From Thermocrinis sp. (GTDB taxonomy: Bacteria > Aquificota > Aquificia > Aquificales > Aquificaceae): DNA of 64,000 nt. Positions 1 through 8,642 of the stretch are shown in pieces. Position 1 is the stretch's first letter. Each line of letters opens with the position of its first letter. The notes under the pieces were generated by a model, which saw only the letters and a list, made by a program, of their open reading frames with translations, was not told where the DNA came from and did not search any database. Location: NCBI GenBank assembly GCA_020833645.1, contig JAJHRQ010000001.1:62001-126000 (forward strand), in the 5' to 3' direction. A program made the position numbers and the translations under genes.

Positions 1-2
1 CC

Positions 3-2585
3 CTAAGGGTGCTTGAGGATGCGGTTAAAAGATTTCCACAAAATCCCAAGTGGTGGGAGCTATACGGACAGGTGCTAATTTGGAACAATATGGGAGACAA
101 AGCGGGGGAAGCTTTTTACGAAGGTTACAAAAACACAAAAAACAAAGAACTTGCCAAAAAAGCCTTTGAAATCTCCCTCGCCTTTAATAGGATAGATATT
201 GCCAAGGAACTTATGGAAGTAGTTTCCGTTCCTCCCAATGTAAAGGTCTATATCTACGACCAATTGGGAGATGTGGAAGGGCTTTTAAAGCTTTTATACA
301 CTCTAAAAACCAAAGACATGCTTTTAATGAGGGCACAAATACTCAATGCGTTGGGAAGAAAAAGAGAGGCAGAAGAAACTATTGATGAATATATAAAACT
401 ATATGGAAAGGATGAAAAAAGTGTGCTACTTCTGGCAAACATCTATTATTCGGGCAGGAGGTTTGAACAAGCCTTAAAGGTTTTAAAGGACTTTTTGCCA
501 AGTGTCAAAGAGGATAATGTGGAATTTTACAGAACCCTAAGCGACCTTGCCTGGATGCTACAAGATTACGACGCCACAGCTTTAGCTTCCGAACAGTTAA
601 TTAGCCTTTCCAAGGGTGAGGTGGCGGATTACATCAGACTATCTGAAATATACTTTAGAAGAGGTTCAAAAAGGGCGGTTTCCCTTGCGCTGGAGGGCTA
701 CAAAAAGTTTGAGGATCTAATACTTTTGAAAACCGCTTTTTACTATTCTTACGCTTTGGGATTATACGATCAAACCGTTGCCATCTTTAAAGACCACAGA
801 GACAAGCTACAGGATGACGTAAACACTGTGCTTTCCTATCTGCTTGCTCTACAACAGCTTGGTAAAAAGGAAGAAGCCCTTGAAGAGTTAGAAAAAATTT
901 TGGCAAAGGCTAAAACTCCTGAGCTTGTCTCCTTCTACATCTACTCCCTGGTGGAAGCCCAACGGGTGGAAAAGCTAAAAAGTGCCCTAAAGGAGTATGA
1001 AGCATACGCAAGGAATCCTTCAGTAGCCCAAGCTTATGCAGTAGCGTACATATTCTTACAGCAGGGTCAAACCGCCCTAAGCTATTACAAACTATCCGGT
1101 TCCAAGGATCCATTACTCTATGCAGACATTATTAACGTGATGGGTCTGGAGGAGGAAGCCAAAGCTATAAAGCTAAAAGCGTACAGAGAGCTAACGAGCA
1201 GTGAATTACCTCTGGATGACCTTGAGAAAGTGAGGTTATACCTCTCTTTGGCTATGGAGTTTGAAAATCCAGAGGTCTTTGAGAAAAAACTCCAAAGGGC
1301 GAAGAGAGTTCTCTCTGATGCAGTTTGGAAAGATATATATTTTGCCTATCTCTTTTCAAAAGAGCAAAGGGAGAAGGCAATTATACAGCAAAGGTTATAC
1401 AAATATCCACTAAAGCCTTGGATGTGGCTAAATTTAGCCCTCTGGCAGGACGATAGGTATCTGGCACTGCAACTCTTAGAAAGTAAGTTAGAAGCCCTTC
1501 CCATAAGGGATAGGGTGGAAGCCCTAAAACGAGTAGGTCAGCCAAGGAGAGCCTTAGAGCTTGCCTTCAAGGGCCTGGAGGAAAACCCATATGACTACCA
1601 GCTTTATAAACAGTTCAGAGACTTGGCGGTACAAGAATCAAACAAAGCAAGCTTGGAAGTATCCCATCAAAAGAGAGACGCTTACGGACAGTTTGTTGAA
1701 AGACTAGAGGTAGAAACTAAATTGGGAGACACCAATTACTCCGTTGGGTTTAGGTCTTCCACCTTTCAACCCACATATAAAGATGATCAAGTCATAAGAC
1801 AAAAGGTAGGGGGTTATCAAGCAGAGATCTACCTACGCAGGCGGTTTGATAGGGGATACCTTGGCTTTGGAATAGGACAGTTGGAAAGGCTCAGGTCGGT
1901 GGCGAATTTCCGTCTCTTTGGAGAGTCCTACCTATTTAGCGGATTATCGGCGGGTTTTGAGGTAGGATACAGACAGCCCAGCACAGAAAGCCTTTACCTT
2001 GAGCTTGGCGGTTTAAAAAACTACGCTAAGCTTAGCCTAACATTTACTCCTTACAGCAGGTTTAGCTTTTACTCCAGCTTAGAGTTAAGTGAGTTTTACT
2101 CACAGGATATAAAAAGGTTGGGAACGGGCTTTTACACGTACAATCAAGCTCAATATAAGCTAAGGTTTGGCTATCCTGATTACACACTAAGAGTGTTCTA
2201 TAGCTATGGCAATTACAGGGAAAAAGCGGGTAGCAAGGGAGTTATAGAGCAACTTTCTCCTTTTACCGCTTTTAGGGTGCTACCGGAGAACTACTATACC
2301 ATTGGTCTAGGATTTTCCTTTGGCTTTGAACACAAATACTCATACACACGCTTTTGGAGACCTTTCTTTGATGCAAGTTTAGCATACAATTCCCTTGGCA
2401 GTTTGGGTATATCCACAGAAATAGGTTTGGGTGGTGCGGTTTTTGGAAGAGACAATTTCTCTGTGGGACTATCCTTCAGTAAGAATACGGGTGGGACAAA
2501 GGAAACTGTAATAGGTCCCTATCTTATCTACAGATACTACTTTATTCACACTCCAAAGCTAAGAAAAGTAGAGGAGAGTAGATAA
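3..2585 (+). CDS. pelB: PelB-like TPR/outer-membrane porin, 5' end cut by window
   Basis: The reading frame is open to the left window edge, so the gene starts upstream; the GTG at 9 is not a convincing start. About the first 540 residues are helical TPR-like repeats (alternating short helices with Ala/Leu/Tyr spacing). The last ~300 residues change to alternating Tyr/Phe/Gly/Arg strands typical of an outer-membrane beta barrel. This is the architecture of PelB, which exports Pel polysaccharide across the outer membrane and uses its TPRs to bind PelA in the periplasm. It is followed by pelC-D-E-F-G-A on the same strand, which fixes the identity. No signal peptide is visible because the N-terminus lies outside. 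P. aeruginosa PelB is about 1190 residues; here the inner-membrane/N-terminal TPR part may be the separate gene at 11270. Confidence 0.8.
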   Translation, partial: LRVLEDAVKRFPQNPKWWELYGQVLIWNNMGDKAGEAFYEGYKNTKNKELAKKAFEISLAFNRIDIAKELMEVVSVPPNVKVYIYDQLGDVEGLLKLLYTLKTKDMLLMRAQILNALGRKREAEETIDEYIKLYGKDEKSVLLLANIYYSGRRFEQALKVLKDFLPSVKEDNVEFYRTLSDLAWMLQDYDATALASEQLISLSKGEVADYIRLSEIYFRRGSKRAVSLALEGYKKFEDLILLKTAFYYSYALGLYDQTVAIFKDHRDKLQDDVNTVLSYLLALQQLGKKEEALEELEKILAKAKTPELVSFYIYSLVEAQRVEKLKSALKEYEAYARNPSVAQAYAVAYIFLQQGQTALSYYKLSGSKDPLLYADIINVMGLEEEAKAIKLKAYRELTSSELPLDDLEKVRLYLSLAMEFENPEVFEKKLQRAKRVLSDAVWKDIYFAYLFSKEQREKAIIQQRLYKYPLKPWMWLNLALWQDDRYLALQLLESKLEALPIRDRVEALKRVGQPRRALELAFKGLEENPYDYQLYKQFRDLAVQESNKASLEVSHQKRDAYGQFVERLEVETKLGDTNYSVGFRSSTFQPTYKDDQVIRQKVGGYQAEIYLRRRFDRGYLGFGIGQLERLRSVANFRLFGESYLFSGLSAGFEVGYRQPSTESLYLELGGLKNYAKLSLTFTPYSRFSFYSSLELSEFYSQDIKRLGTGFYTYNQAQYKLRFGYPDYTLRVFYSYGNYREKAGSKGVIEQLSPFTAFRVLPENYYTIGLGFSFGFEHKYSYTRFWRPFFDASLAYNSLGSLGISTEIGLGGAVFGRDNFSVGLSFSKNTGGTKETVIGPYLIYRYYFIHTPKLRKVEESR

Positions 2586-2623
2586 TGACCCTTAAGATAA
2601 TATTTAGTGGCAGAGTTATGTGT

Positions 2624-2629
2624 TATAAT
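2624..2629 (+). promoter_or_regulatory. -10 box of an internal pel promoter
   Basis: A perfect TATAAT preceded by TGTGT lies in the 180-bp gap between pelB and pelC. No good -35 is visible 17 bp upstream. A transcript from here would carry a leader of about 130 nt before pelC, so pelC onward could be expressed independently of pelB. Confidence 0.5.
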
Positions 2630-2654
2630 TTATTTATTAAAGGAAGTGGATGGC

Positions 2655-2765
2655 ATGAAAAAAAGCTTTTATTTGTTTATGCGCGCCTTTAACCGTTATA
2701 GTCTAACGCAGACATTTCGCCACCGCAAAGAAAAGCTTTATTATTTAAACTGTAGAAGGAGGTGA
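2655..2765 (+). CDS. Possible 36-residue leader/small ORF ahead of pelC
   Basis: An ATG at 2655, preceded by AAAGGAAGTGG, opens a 36-codon frame rich in Lys, Arg, Tyr and Phe (starts MKKSFYLFMRAF). Its TGA at 2763 lies inside the AGGAGGTGA ribosome site of pelC, so translating it would end on the pelC Shine-Dalgarno and could couple the two. There is no recognisable domain and no clear membrane segment. It may be chance, a regulatory leader peptide or a small Pel accessory; the coding evidence is only position and ribosome site. Confidence 0.25.
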   Translation: MKKSFYLFMRAFNRYSLTQTFRHRKEKLYYLNCRRR

Positions 2766-2767
2766 AA

Positions 2768-3253
2768 ATGAGAAGGGTATATTTTGCAGTCTTGGTTCTC
2801 TTCCTGATTGTAGGCTGTGCACGGGTTGTAAATCAAACGCCTACTCTCCCTATGAAGGGAGAGCCCTATGCGGTACTACCCTTTGAAAACTACACAGAGA
2901 CACCCTACGCAGGCTACAGAGTGGCATCCATCCTAGAGGGAGTGCTTGCAAGCAAGGGCTACAACCTGATCCCAAGGGTTTGGTCCATAAAGGAAAGGGA
3001 ACTTGCAGGAGAGGAGATTGAAAAGTTAAAGGAAAGTGCAGTAAGGAACGGGGCAAGATACATAGTGTATGGTTCCGTCAATGAGTTCAGATACAAAACA
3101 GGCTTGGACGGCGAACCGGCGGTAAGTATAACCGTCTTTGTCTATGACGCAAAAGAAAACAGATTTGTTAAAAATGTTGCGGTATCTGGTAGTGGTTGGG
3201 TGCATGAATCATTGGGAACACTCGCCCAAAAGCTTTTAAACCGGGCTTTCTGA
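2768..3253 (+). CDS. pelC: Pel lipoprotein PelC
   Basis: This is a small outer-membrane lipoprotein of about 161 residues. It has a short signal peptide ending in a lipobox (LIVGC), with the lipidated Cys near residue 16, followed by a mixed alpha/beta domain starting with AVLPFENYT. That motif is typical of the PelC/CsgG-like fold, in which PelC rings guide Pel into the PelB pore. I start it at the ATG at 2768 because AGGAGGTG sits 4 nt upstream; the GTG at 2762 would lie inside that site. The stop overlaps the pelD start (TGATG), so translation is probably coupled. The length is close to the usual 170 residues. Confidence 0.8.
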   Translation: MRRVYFAVLVLFLIVGCARVVNQTPTLPMKGEPYAVLPFENYTETPYAGYRVASILEGVLASKGYNLIPRVWSIKERELAGEEIEKLKESAVRNGARYIVYGSVNEFRYKTGLDGEPAVSITVFVYDAKENRFVKNVAVSGSGWVHESLGTLAQKLLNRAF

Positions 3254-4812
3254 TGCGTGCTTTTAGGCTTGGTGAAAGAATAACGATTGAAAAGGTTATA
3301 TTCGCAGAAATTTTCCTATTAACCACTCTTTTGTTAGCTGTGGGTTGGTATTTTAACCGAGAGGACCCATTCTTTATAAAAAGTGAATACGACTTAATAA
3401 ACCTTTTAGTGGTTGCTCTTTCCCTTTACTATGGGTATTTTGGGGCTATTGTGCTAATATCTTTTCTCTCCGCGGGATACTTTTTCTTTTACCAACCGTT
3501 TCCTCTAAATACCTTCTTGCAGAATCTCCTTTTTGCCCTTTTGTCTTCTGAATTCAGACACATATGGGACAAAAAAATAAAGCTTGCACTTGCAGATAAA
3601 GATAAAACTTACACAGAGCAGATGAAAGAGTTCCATCAAAGACAGCTCTTTAGCCTAAAGTTTGATTACTATACGAGTGTTATATTTGTAGAGATTTTTT
3701 TATTAACTGCTTTGTTTTTAGCTGTGGGTTGGTATTTTAACCGAGAGGACCCATTCTTTATAAAAAGTGAATACGACTTAATAAACCTTTTAGTGGTTGC
3801 TCTTTCCCTTTACTATGGGTATTTTGGGGCTATTGTGCTAATATCTTTTCTCTCCGCGGGATACTTTTTCTTTTACCAACCGTTTCCTCTAAATACCTTC
3901 TTGCAGAATCTCCTTTTTGCCCTTTTGTCTTCTGAATTCAGACACATATGGGACAAAAAAATAAAGCTTGCACTTGCAGATAAAACCTATGCAGAGCAGA
4001 TGATAGAGCTTTATCGGAGAGAGCTCTTTAGCCTAAAGTTTGAATACGACCTGCTGGAAAGACAGTTTGTGCTTTCTCCTTACAGCTTAAGGAATATTTT
4101 GGAATGGTTTAACGTTCCCTCTTCAAAGGCTTTCATGGAGCTGATATCAGACTTCTTCGGCGTTATATCCGCAGAGCTTTACAAGTACGAAGATGGAAAG
4201 CTTATTTCTTTGGAAAAGTGGGGTGGCGGTGTGAAGGTAGATAAAGAAGACCCTTTGATTCAGGAAGCCTTGGAGCTGAAAAAATCCTTTTACATCCCAC
4301 CCAAAGACATACTGAGAAATCTTATGAGCGAAGAGGTTAACTTTATAGCCCTTGTGGTGGCAGAGTCTTACGCGGGCAAGTTTTTACTCGCAATAAAGGA
4401 TATGGATTTCCTATACATAAACGAGGAAGTGCTATCCTACATAACGGTTCTTCTGGAACATTATGGAGACAGCATAGCCTTTGAAACTTCAGGTTTTTCA
4501 TGCACAAAGTTTTGCGATAGGGAGTTTGAACTACAAGCTTACAGGATGCAATTGCTAAAAGAACGCCTCGGAATAGACTCCTTTGTGGTTGTTTTTGAAT
4601 ATCCTCCCGAAAGAAGGGAAGAAGTGGTTAAACTAAAGAGCATGGTTAAAGGTTTAGACAGGGTTTGTATAAACGAAGACAAAGTTTTTGTCCTTTTACC
4701 CATAACGCCAAAGGAAGGAGTTGAAAGATTTTTAGAAAGGATAACAAAACACATGGACTTTTTGGAAGTAGAAGAGATAAAACCCATAGGGGAGTTTTGC
4801 AATGGTCAGTGA
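3253..4812 (+). CDS. pelD: PelD, inner-membrane c-di-GMP-receptor-like protein with duplicated membrane domain
   Basis: PelD normally has four N-terminal transmembrane helices, a GAF domain and a degenerate GGDEF domain that binds c-di-GMP to switch on Pel synthesis. Here the membrane block occurs twice (about residues 15-116 and 143-244), giving roughly eight helices, followed by a GAF-like region (about 270-410) and a GGDEF-like tail (about 420-515). The tail has no GGDEF motif, as expected for PelD. The position of the RxxD c-di-GMP site appears to read KGLD (466-469), with Lys in place of Arg, so ligand binding may be altered. The protein is 519 residues against about 455 in P. aeruginosa; without the duplication it would be 391. 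The start overlaps the pelC stop and the stop overlaps the pelE start. Confidence 0.8.
   Translation: MRAFRLGERITIEKVIFAEIFLLTTLLLAVGWYFNREDPFFIKSEYDLINLLVVALSLYYGYFGAIVLISFLSAGYFFFYQPFPLNTFLQNLLFALLSSEFRHIWDKKIKLALADKDKTYTEQMKEFHQRQLFSLKFDYYTSVIFVEIFLLTALFLAVGWYFNREDPFFIKSEYDLINLLVVALSLYYGYFGAIVLISFLSAGYFFFYQPFPLNTFLQNLLFALLSSEFRHIWDKKIKLALADKTYAEQMIELYRRELFSLKFEYDLLERQFVLSPYSLRNILEWFNVPSSKAFMELISDFFGVISAELYKYEDGKLISLEKWGGGVKVDKEDPLIQEALELKKSFYIPPKDILRNLMSEEVNFIALVVAESYAGKFLLAIKDMDFLYINEEVLSYITVLLEHYGDSIAFETSGFSCTKFCDREFELQAYRMQLLKERLGIDSFVVVFEYPPERREEVVKLKSMVKGLDRVCINEDKVFVLLPITPKEGVERFLERITKHMDFLEVEEIKPIGEFCNGQ
3334..3600 (+). repeat. Left copy of 267-bp perfect direct repeat inside pelD
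   Basis: This stretch recurs base for base at 3718-3984, an offset of 384 bp (128 codons), so the frame is kept. The flanks of the two copies are also related but clearly diverged (the helix just before reads FLLTTLLLAVGW in one copy and FLLTALFLAVGW in the other, with many synonymous changes). Identity therefore stops sharply at the core edges. Confidence 0.95.
3718..3984 (+). repeat. Right copy of 267-bp perfect direct repeat inside pelD
   Basis: It is identical to 3334-3600, including third codon positions. It encodes the second membrane block of PelD, from LAVGWYFNRED to LALADK. After the repeat the two copies again diverge (DKTYTEQMKEFHQ versus KTYAEQMIELYRR), showing an older duplication whose centre has been homogenised. 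Confidence 0.95.
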
Positions 4813-5770
4813 TTATATAAAATTACTACTCGCTATATTGTTAGAAACGACAGGATTGTATACGTTAATGCAATATCCAACCGTGTTCGGATTTATAATC
4901 TATCTTTTTTCTCACTCTATTGCGTCCTACTTGCTTGCCATAACAGTGGCAGGGATTTTAAAAATCTTTTATAAATACCCTTACATACATGCTTTAATAC
5001 TTAACTTTTCCATATTTTTCTTTCTCGGACCTTTTGCAATTTTGTTTGGTGTGATAAGCGTTTTGATCTATACAAAAATTTCAAAAGTGCCCGCTCCTGT
5101 AAAAGAGGTTGATTACGAAATACTCTTCAGTGTTAGGGTTTTTTCCGAGAAAAGAAGGCTCGGAGAAGGAAGCTTAAGATTTTCAAAAGTAAAGAGCTTA
5201 GAAGAAGTGGTATATTTCACCAAGTTCTACCATCCTCTGACGGTAAGATTTTTTAAACAACTTCTATTTTCTGATAACGACGAACTAAGATTGCTTGCCA
5301 ACAGTTATCTAAAAAACGCTGAAAAATACCTTCAGGAGCTAATATACGAATTAGAGAGAGTTCTGGAAAGTCAAGAGCTAGGGAGAGATGTTAAATTTTT
5401 TGTGTGCAGAGCACTGGCATTTCTAAATTGGGATGTTTATTACTTAGGTTTTATGGAAGAACAAATAGCAAAAAAGTATTTGGATAATGCTAAAGAGTAC
5501 GTCATAAAAGCTTTAGAAATCAAAGAAGATCCCAGTCTTTATCTACTGATGGGAAGAACGGAGCTGAGTTCAAGAGAGTATCAAAGGGCGTATGAACATT
5601 TCAAGAGGGCTTTGAATTTGGGTATGGAACCCGTCAAGGTTTTACCTTACCTGTTGGAAGCTCTTTACAAACTCCGTGATTTTAAAGAGTTAAAACAAGT
5701 TTCAGAAAAATACATAGGAACCTATTCAGTTAATCCCAAAAGAATGGCTCTGATCTCCGCATGGGTATAA
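4802..5770 (+). CDS. pelE: PelE, inner-membrane TPR protein
   Basis: It has 322 residues. Two or three hydrophobic helices occupy about residues 1-90, followed by a soluble helical part with TPR-like repeats (about 160-310, for example YLLMGRTELSSREYQRAYEHFKRAL). PelE forms a complex with PelD and PelG in the inner membrane and is needed for Pel polymerisation. The ATG at 4802 lies within the last codons of pelD and the 3' end overlaps the pelF start by 10 bases, so pelD-E-F look translationally coupled. Assignment rests mainly on position plus the membrane/TPR layout; sequence alone is weakly conserved. Confidence 0.75.
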   Translation: MVSDYIKLLLAILLETTGLYTLMQYPTVFGFIIYLFSHSIASYLLAITVAGILKIFYKYPYIHALILNFSIFFFLGPFAILFGVISVLIYTKISKVPAPVKEVDYEILFSVRVFSEKRRLGEGSLRFSKVKSLEEVVYFTKFYHPLTVRFFKQLLFSDNDELRLLANSYLKNAEKYLQELIYELERVLESQELGRDVKFFVCRALAFLNWDVYYLGFMEEQIAKKYLDNAKEYVIKALEIKEDPSLYLLMGRTELSSREYQRAYEHFKRALNLGMEPVKVLPYLLEALYKLRDFKELKQVSEKYIGTYSVNPKRMALISAWV

Positions 5771-7266
5771 AGCTCGTAGATAAACAAACCAATATAGATG
5801 TGCTCTTTATAGCGGAGGGAACCTATCCCTTTATGAAGGGAGGAGTATCCACTTGGATCCATCAAATAATCACCGGGATGAGGGACCTAAACTTTGGAGT
5901 GCTCTTTCTTGGTTCAAGACCCGAAGATTACAAAGGTGTTGGCTACGAGCTTCCGGACAACCTGGTTTATCTTGAGGCTGTGTATTTGTTTTCGGAGGAG
6001 GAAAATGTTCAAACAAAAAAAGCCAAAAGGGAAAGTGAAGGGGTAAAACTTCTAAGGATATTTCTTGACGACAAAGCCTTTGAAGAGCATTGGCAGGAGG
6101 TTGTTAGCTTTTCTTACTTTAATGAAGTTTCTTACGAGGACTTTTTGTATAGCAAAAGCTCTTGGGAGCTCATAGAGGAACTCTACGAAGAGTTGGAAAT
6201 TGATGTTCCCTTTGTGGATTACTTTTGGACCATGAGAAACCTTTTTGCACCTCTGTTTGTGGTGGCAAGGCTTGGAATGAGCCTGGACAAAAAAGAAATA
6301 GGCTTAATCCACAGTCCATCAACGGGTTATGCGGGCTTTTTGGGAAGTTTAATGAGCAGAGAATACAAAATACCCTTTGTCCTTACGGAACACGGGATCT
6401 ACACAAAAGAAAGAAAGATAGACATTCTAAGCGCAAAGTGGATAGGAGTTCAATACAGGTACCTATCCAAGAAATACGACATAGATACCCTCAAAAAGCT
6501 TTGGATAAAGATGTTCGTAAACCTTGGGAAAATTTCATACTACACCGCTGTAGAGGTCCTTTCTCTATTTGAAGATGCAAGAAAACAGCAGATAGGCTGG
6601 GGCTGTCCGCCTGAAAAGACAAGGGTTATACCAAACGGCGTGGATGTGGATAGACTTTCAAAGCTTTTAGAAAAAAGACCAAAGGAAATTCCGAAGGTGG
6701 TTTCTCTGATAGGAAGGGTTGTGGCCATAAAGGATATAATAACCTTTATAAAGGCTATGAGTTTGCTGTGCCAACAGCTACCCGAGGCGGAGGGTTGGGT
6801 GGTGGGTCCCGAGGACGAGGAGCCCGAGTACGTCCAAGAGTGCAAAGAGCTTGCAGAAATACTTGGAGTTGAAAATAGGGTAAAATTCTTAGGCTTTCAG
6901 AAAATAGATGATATTTTGCTCAAAACGGGGGTATTTACACTGACCTCCATAAGCGAGGGCATGCCCATGACGGTTTTGGAAGCTATGGCAAGCGGTGTGC
7001 CCTGTGTCACTACTGATGTTGGTTCCTGCAGGCAACTTATCTATGGAGGGCTGAGTCAAGAAGATGCAGAAATAGGTAAGGCGGGAGAGGTGGTTCCTGT
7101 GGGTGATGCAACAGGGCTTGCAAAGGCATACTACGAACTTTTGACTAACGAAGAAATTTGGAAAAACTGTCAAAGGGCTGGGCTTGAGAGGGTCCAAAGG
7201 TTTTACCGCTTTGACAAATTTATAGAGAACTACAGAAGTGTGTATAGAAAATATTTAGGAAAATAG
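5761..7266 (+). CDS. pelF: PelF, Pel glycosyltransferase (GT4 family)
   Basis: PelF is the cytosolic GT-B glycosyltransferase that polymerises Pel from UDP-sugars. The 501-residue protein is close to the usual ~507. Visible family features are the N-terminal AEGTYPFMKGGVSTWIHQ (residues 19-36, the PelF signature), the LTEHGIYTKER segment near 210, and the donor-site motif EGMPMTVLEAMASGVPCV near residues 398-415 with its conserved Glu. It lies between pelE and pelG, with a 2-base gap to pelG. This is the most secure member of the operon by sequence. Confidence 0.92.
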   Translation: MGIKLVDKQTNIDVLFIAEGTYPFMKGGVSTWIHQIITGMRDLNFGVLFLGSRPEDYKGVGYELPDNLVYLEAVYLFSEEENVQTKKAKRESEGVKLLRIFLDDKAFEEHWQEVVSFSYFNEVSYEDFLYSKSSWELIEELYEELEIDVPFVDYFWTMRNLFAPLFVVARLGMSLDKKEIGLIHSPSTGYAGFLGSLMSREYKIPFVLTEHGIYTKERKIDILSAKWIGVQYRYLSKKYDIDTLKKLWIKMFVNLGKISYYTAVEVLSLFEDARKQQIGWGCPPEKTRVIPNGVDVDRLSKLLEKRPKEIPKVVSLIGRVVAIKDIITFIKAMSLLCQQLPEAEGWVVGPEDEEPEYVQECKELAEILGVENRVKFLGFQKIDDILLKTGVFTLTSISEGMPMTVLEAMASGVPCVTTDVGSCRQLIYGGLSQEDAEIGKAGEVVPVGDATGLAKAYYELLTNEEIWKNCQRAGLERVQRFYRFDKFIENYRSVYRKYLGK

Positions 7267-7268
7267 CC

Positions 7269-8642
7269 ATGGCGGGTATTTCTTTAGAGTTAAGAAGGCT
7301 TTACAGAGAGGGAAAGCTGGGAAGAGTCCTTTTGGCGGTGGGCTACTCTGCGGTTTTGGGAACAGGCAATTGGCTCTTTGCCATACTCAGCATCTTTGTA
7401 TCTGCTTATATAGCAGAAAAACTTTGGGGAGTGAGCGAAACTTTAATCAAATACCAGATCTACGTCACCTACAGCGTTTCCTTGAGCCTGATTCTCTCGG
7501 GCTTTTTCCAGCTTTCCTTTACAAGGTATATATCCGACAGACTCTTTGAAAAGGAGTTTGAAAGGGTTCTTCCAAACACCAACGGTGTGGCAATACTGAC
7601 CGCAAGCTACAGCTTCTTGATAGCCCTTTTGCTGTCTTTTTTCTTCTTTGAGGGATATCCGTACTATTACCATGTGCTATTCAGCTTTACCGTTGCTACC
7701 CTTTCCGTTCTTTGGGTAGTGAACGCCTTACTTACTGGATTGAAGAGCTACAAGCACATATTCGTATCTTTTGCTATCTCGTACTCAATAGCAGGGCTTG
7801 GGGTAATTTTTCTATCAAACCTTGGATTAATCTGGCTTATGCTTAGCTTTTATTTTAGTCAGACCTTACTGCTATCTTTAATACTTTTCAGAGTTGCAAG
7901 GGACTATAGGTCTTCAAAACTTCTGGAGTTTGATTTTTTGAGAAAGGACAGGCTTTACAAAAGCTTGATGCTGATTGGGTTTTTCTTTAACTTAGGTATT
8001 TGGATAGACAAGTATGTGTTTTGGTACAGCCCAATAACGGGGAGCCATGTGCTGGGGAACATGAAGGCGTCTGTCATTTACGATGTGCCCTTTACCCTGG
8101 CTCTCATTTCAATAGTGCCCGGTTTTGCGGTGGCTTTTCTGAAGATTGAGCTGGAGTTTTTTGATAACTACGACGCGTACTACAAGGCGGTAAGAACTTG
8201 GGGAAGGTTGGATGACCTTTACAGGCTCGCAAACAAGATGATAGAAAGTGCCCGCTCAGCCCTTTTTGAAACTTTGAGGTTTCAAGCCCTTACCGCCATA
8301 CTGCTCATCTTCATTCACGAGTACATATTTAGGTTTCTCAAACTGCCCACCGCCTACATTCCACTGTTTGAGATCTTTCTCGTTGCCAAAGTATTCCTGA
8401 TGGGATACATAGTTATTTATGCCCTTCTTTCTTACTTTGACCTAAGGAGGGAGCTGGTTAAAACGACTTTTACTTTTGCCTTGCTAAACTTTGTCTTTAC
8501 ACTCCTAACTCAATTTCTGGGAGCATACTTTTACGGTTATGGCTATATGTTTGCTTTAATATTTTCTATGATATTGGGTATGGAATACCTAAGGAGGTTC
8601 TTGAATGATGTTCATTATAGGACTTTTGTTCTTCGTGAGTAG
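7269..8642 (+). CDS. pelG: PelG, multipass inner-membrane Pel transporter
   Basis: The 457-residue protein is almost entirely hydrophobic, with about 12 predicted membrane spans, matching the MOP/Wzx-like PelG (456 residues in P. aeruginosa). PelG is thought to move the growing Pel chain across the inner membrane in complex with PelD and PelE. The N-terminal AGISLELRRLYREGKLGR amphipathic stretch precedes the first span at about residue 22, as in the family. The 3' end overlaps the start of pelA by 38 bases in another frame. Confidence 0.88.
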   Translation: MAGISLELRRLYREGKLGRVLLAVGYSAVLGTGNWLFAILSIFVSAYIAEKLWGVSETLIKYQIYVTYSVSLSLILSGFFQLSFTRYISDRLFEKEFERVLPNTNGVAILTASYSFLIALLLSFFFFEGYPYYYHVLFSFTVATLSVLWVVNALLTGLKSYKHIFVSFAISYSIAGLGVIFLSNLGLIWLMLSFYFSQTLLLSLILFRVARDYRSSKLLEFDFLRKDRLYKSLMLIGFFFNLGIWIDKYVFWYSPITGSHVLGNMKASVIYDVPFTLALISIVPGFAVAFLKIELEFFDNYDAYYKAVRTWGRLDDLYRLANKMIESARSALFETLRFQALTAILLIFIHEYIFRFLKLPTAYIPLFEIFLVAKVFLMGYIVIYALLSYFDLRRELVKTTFTFALLNFVFTLLTQFLGAYFYGYGYMFALIFSMILGMEYLRRFLNDVHYRTFVLRE

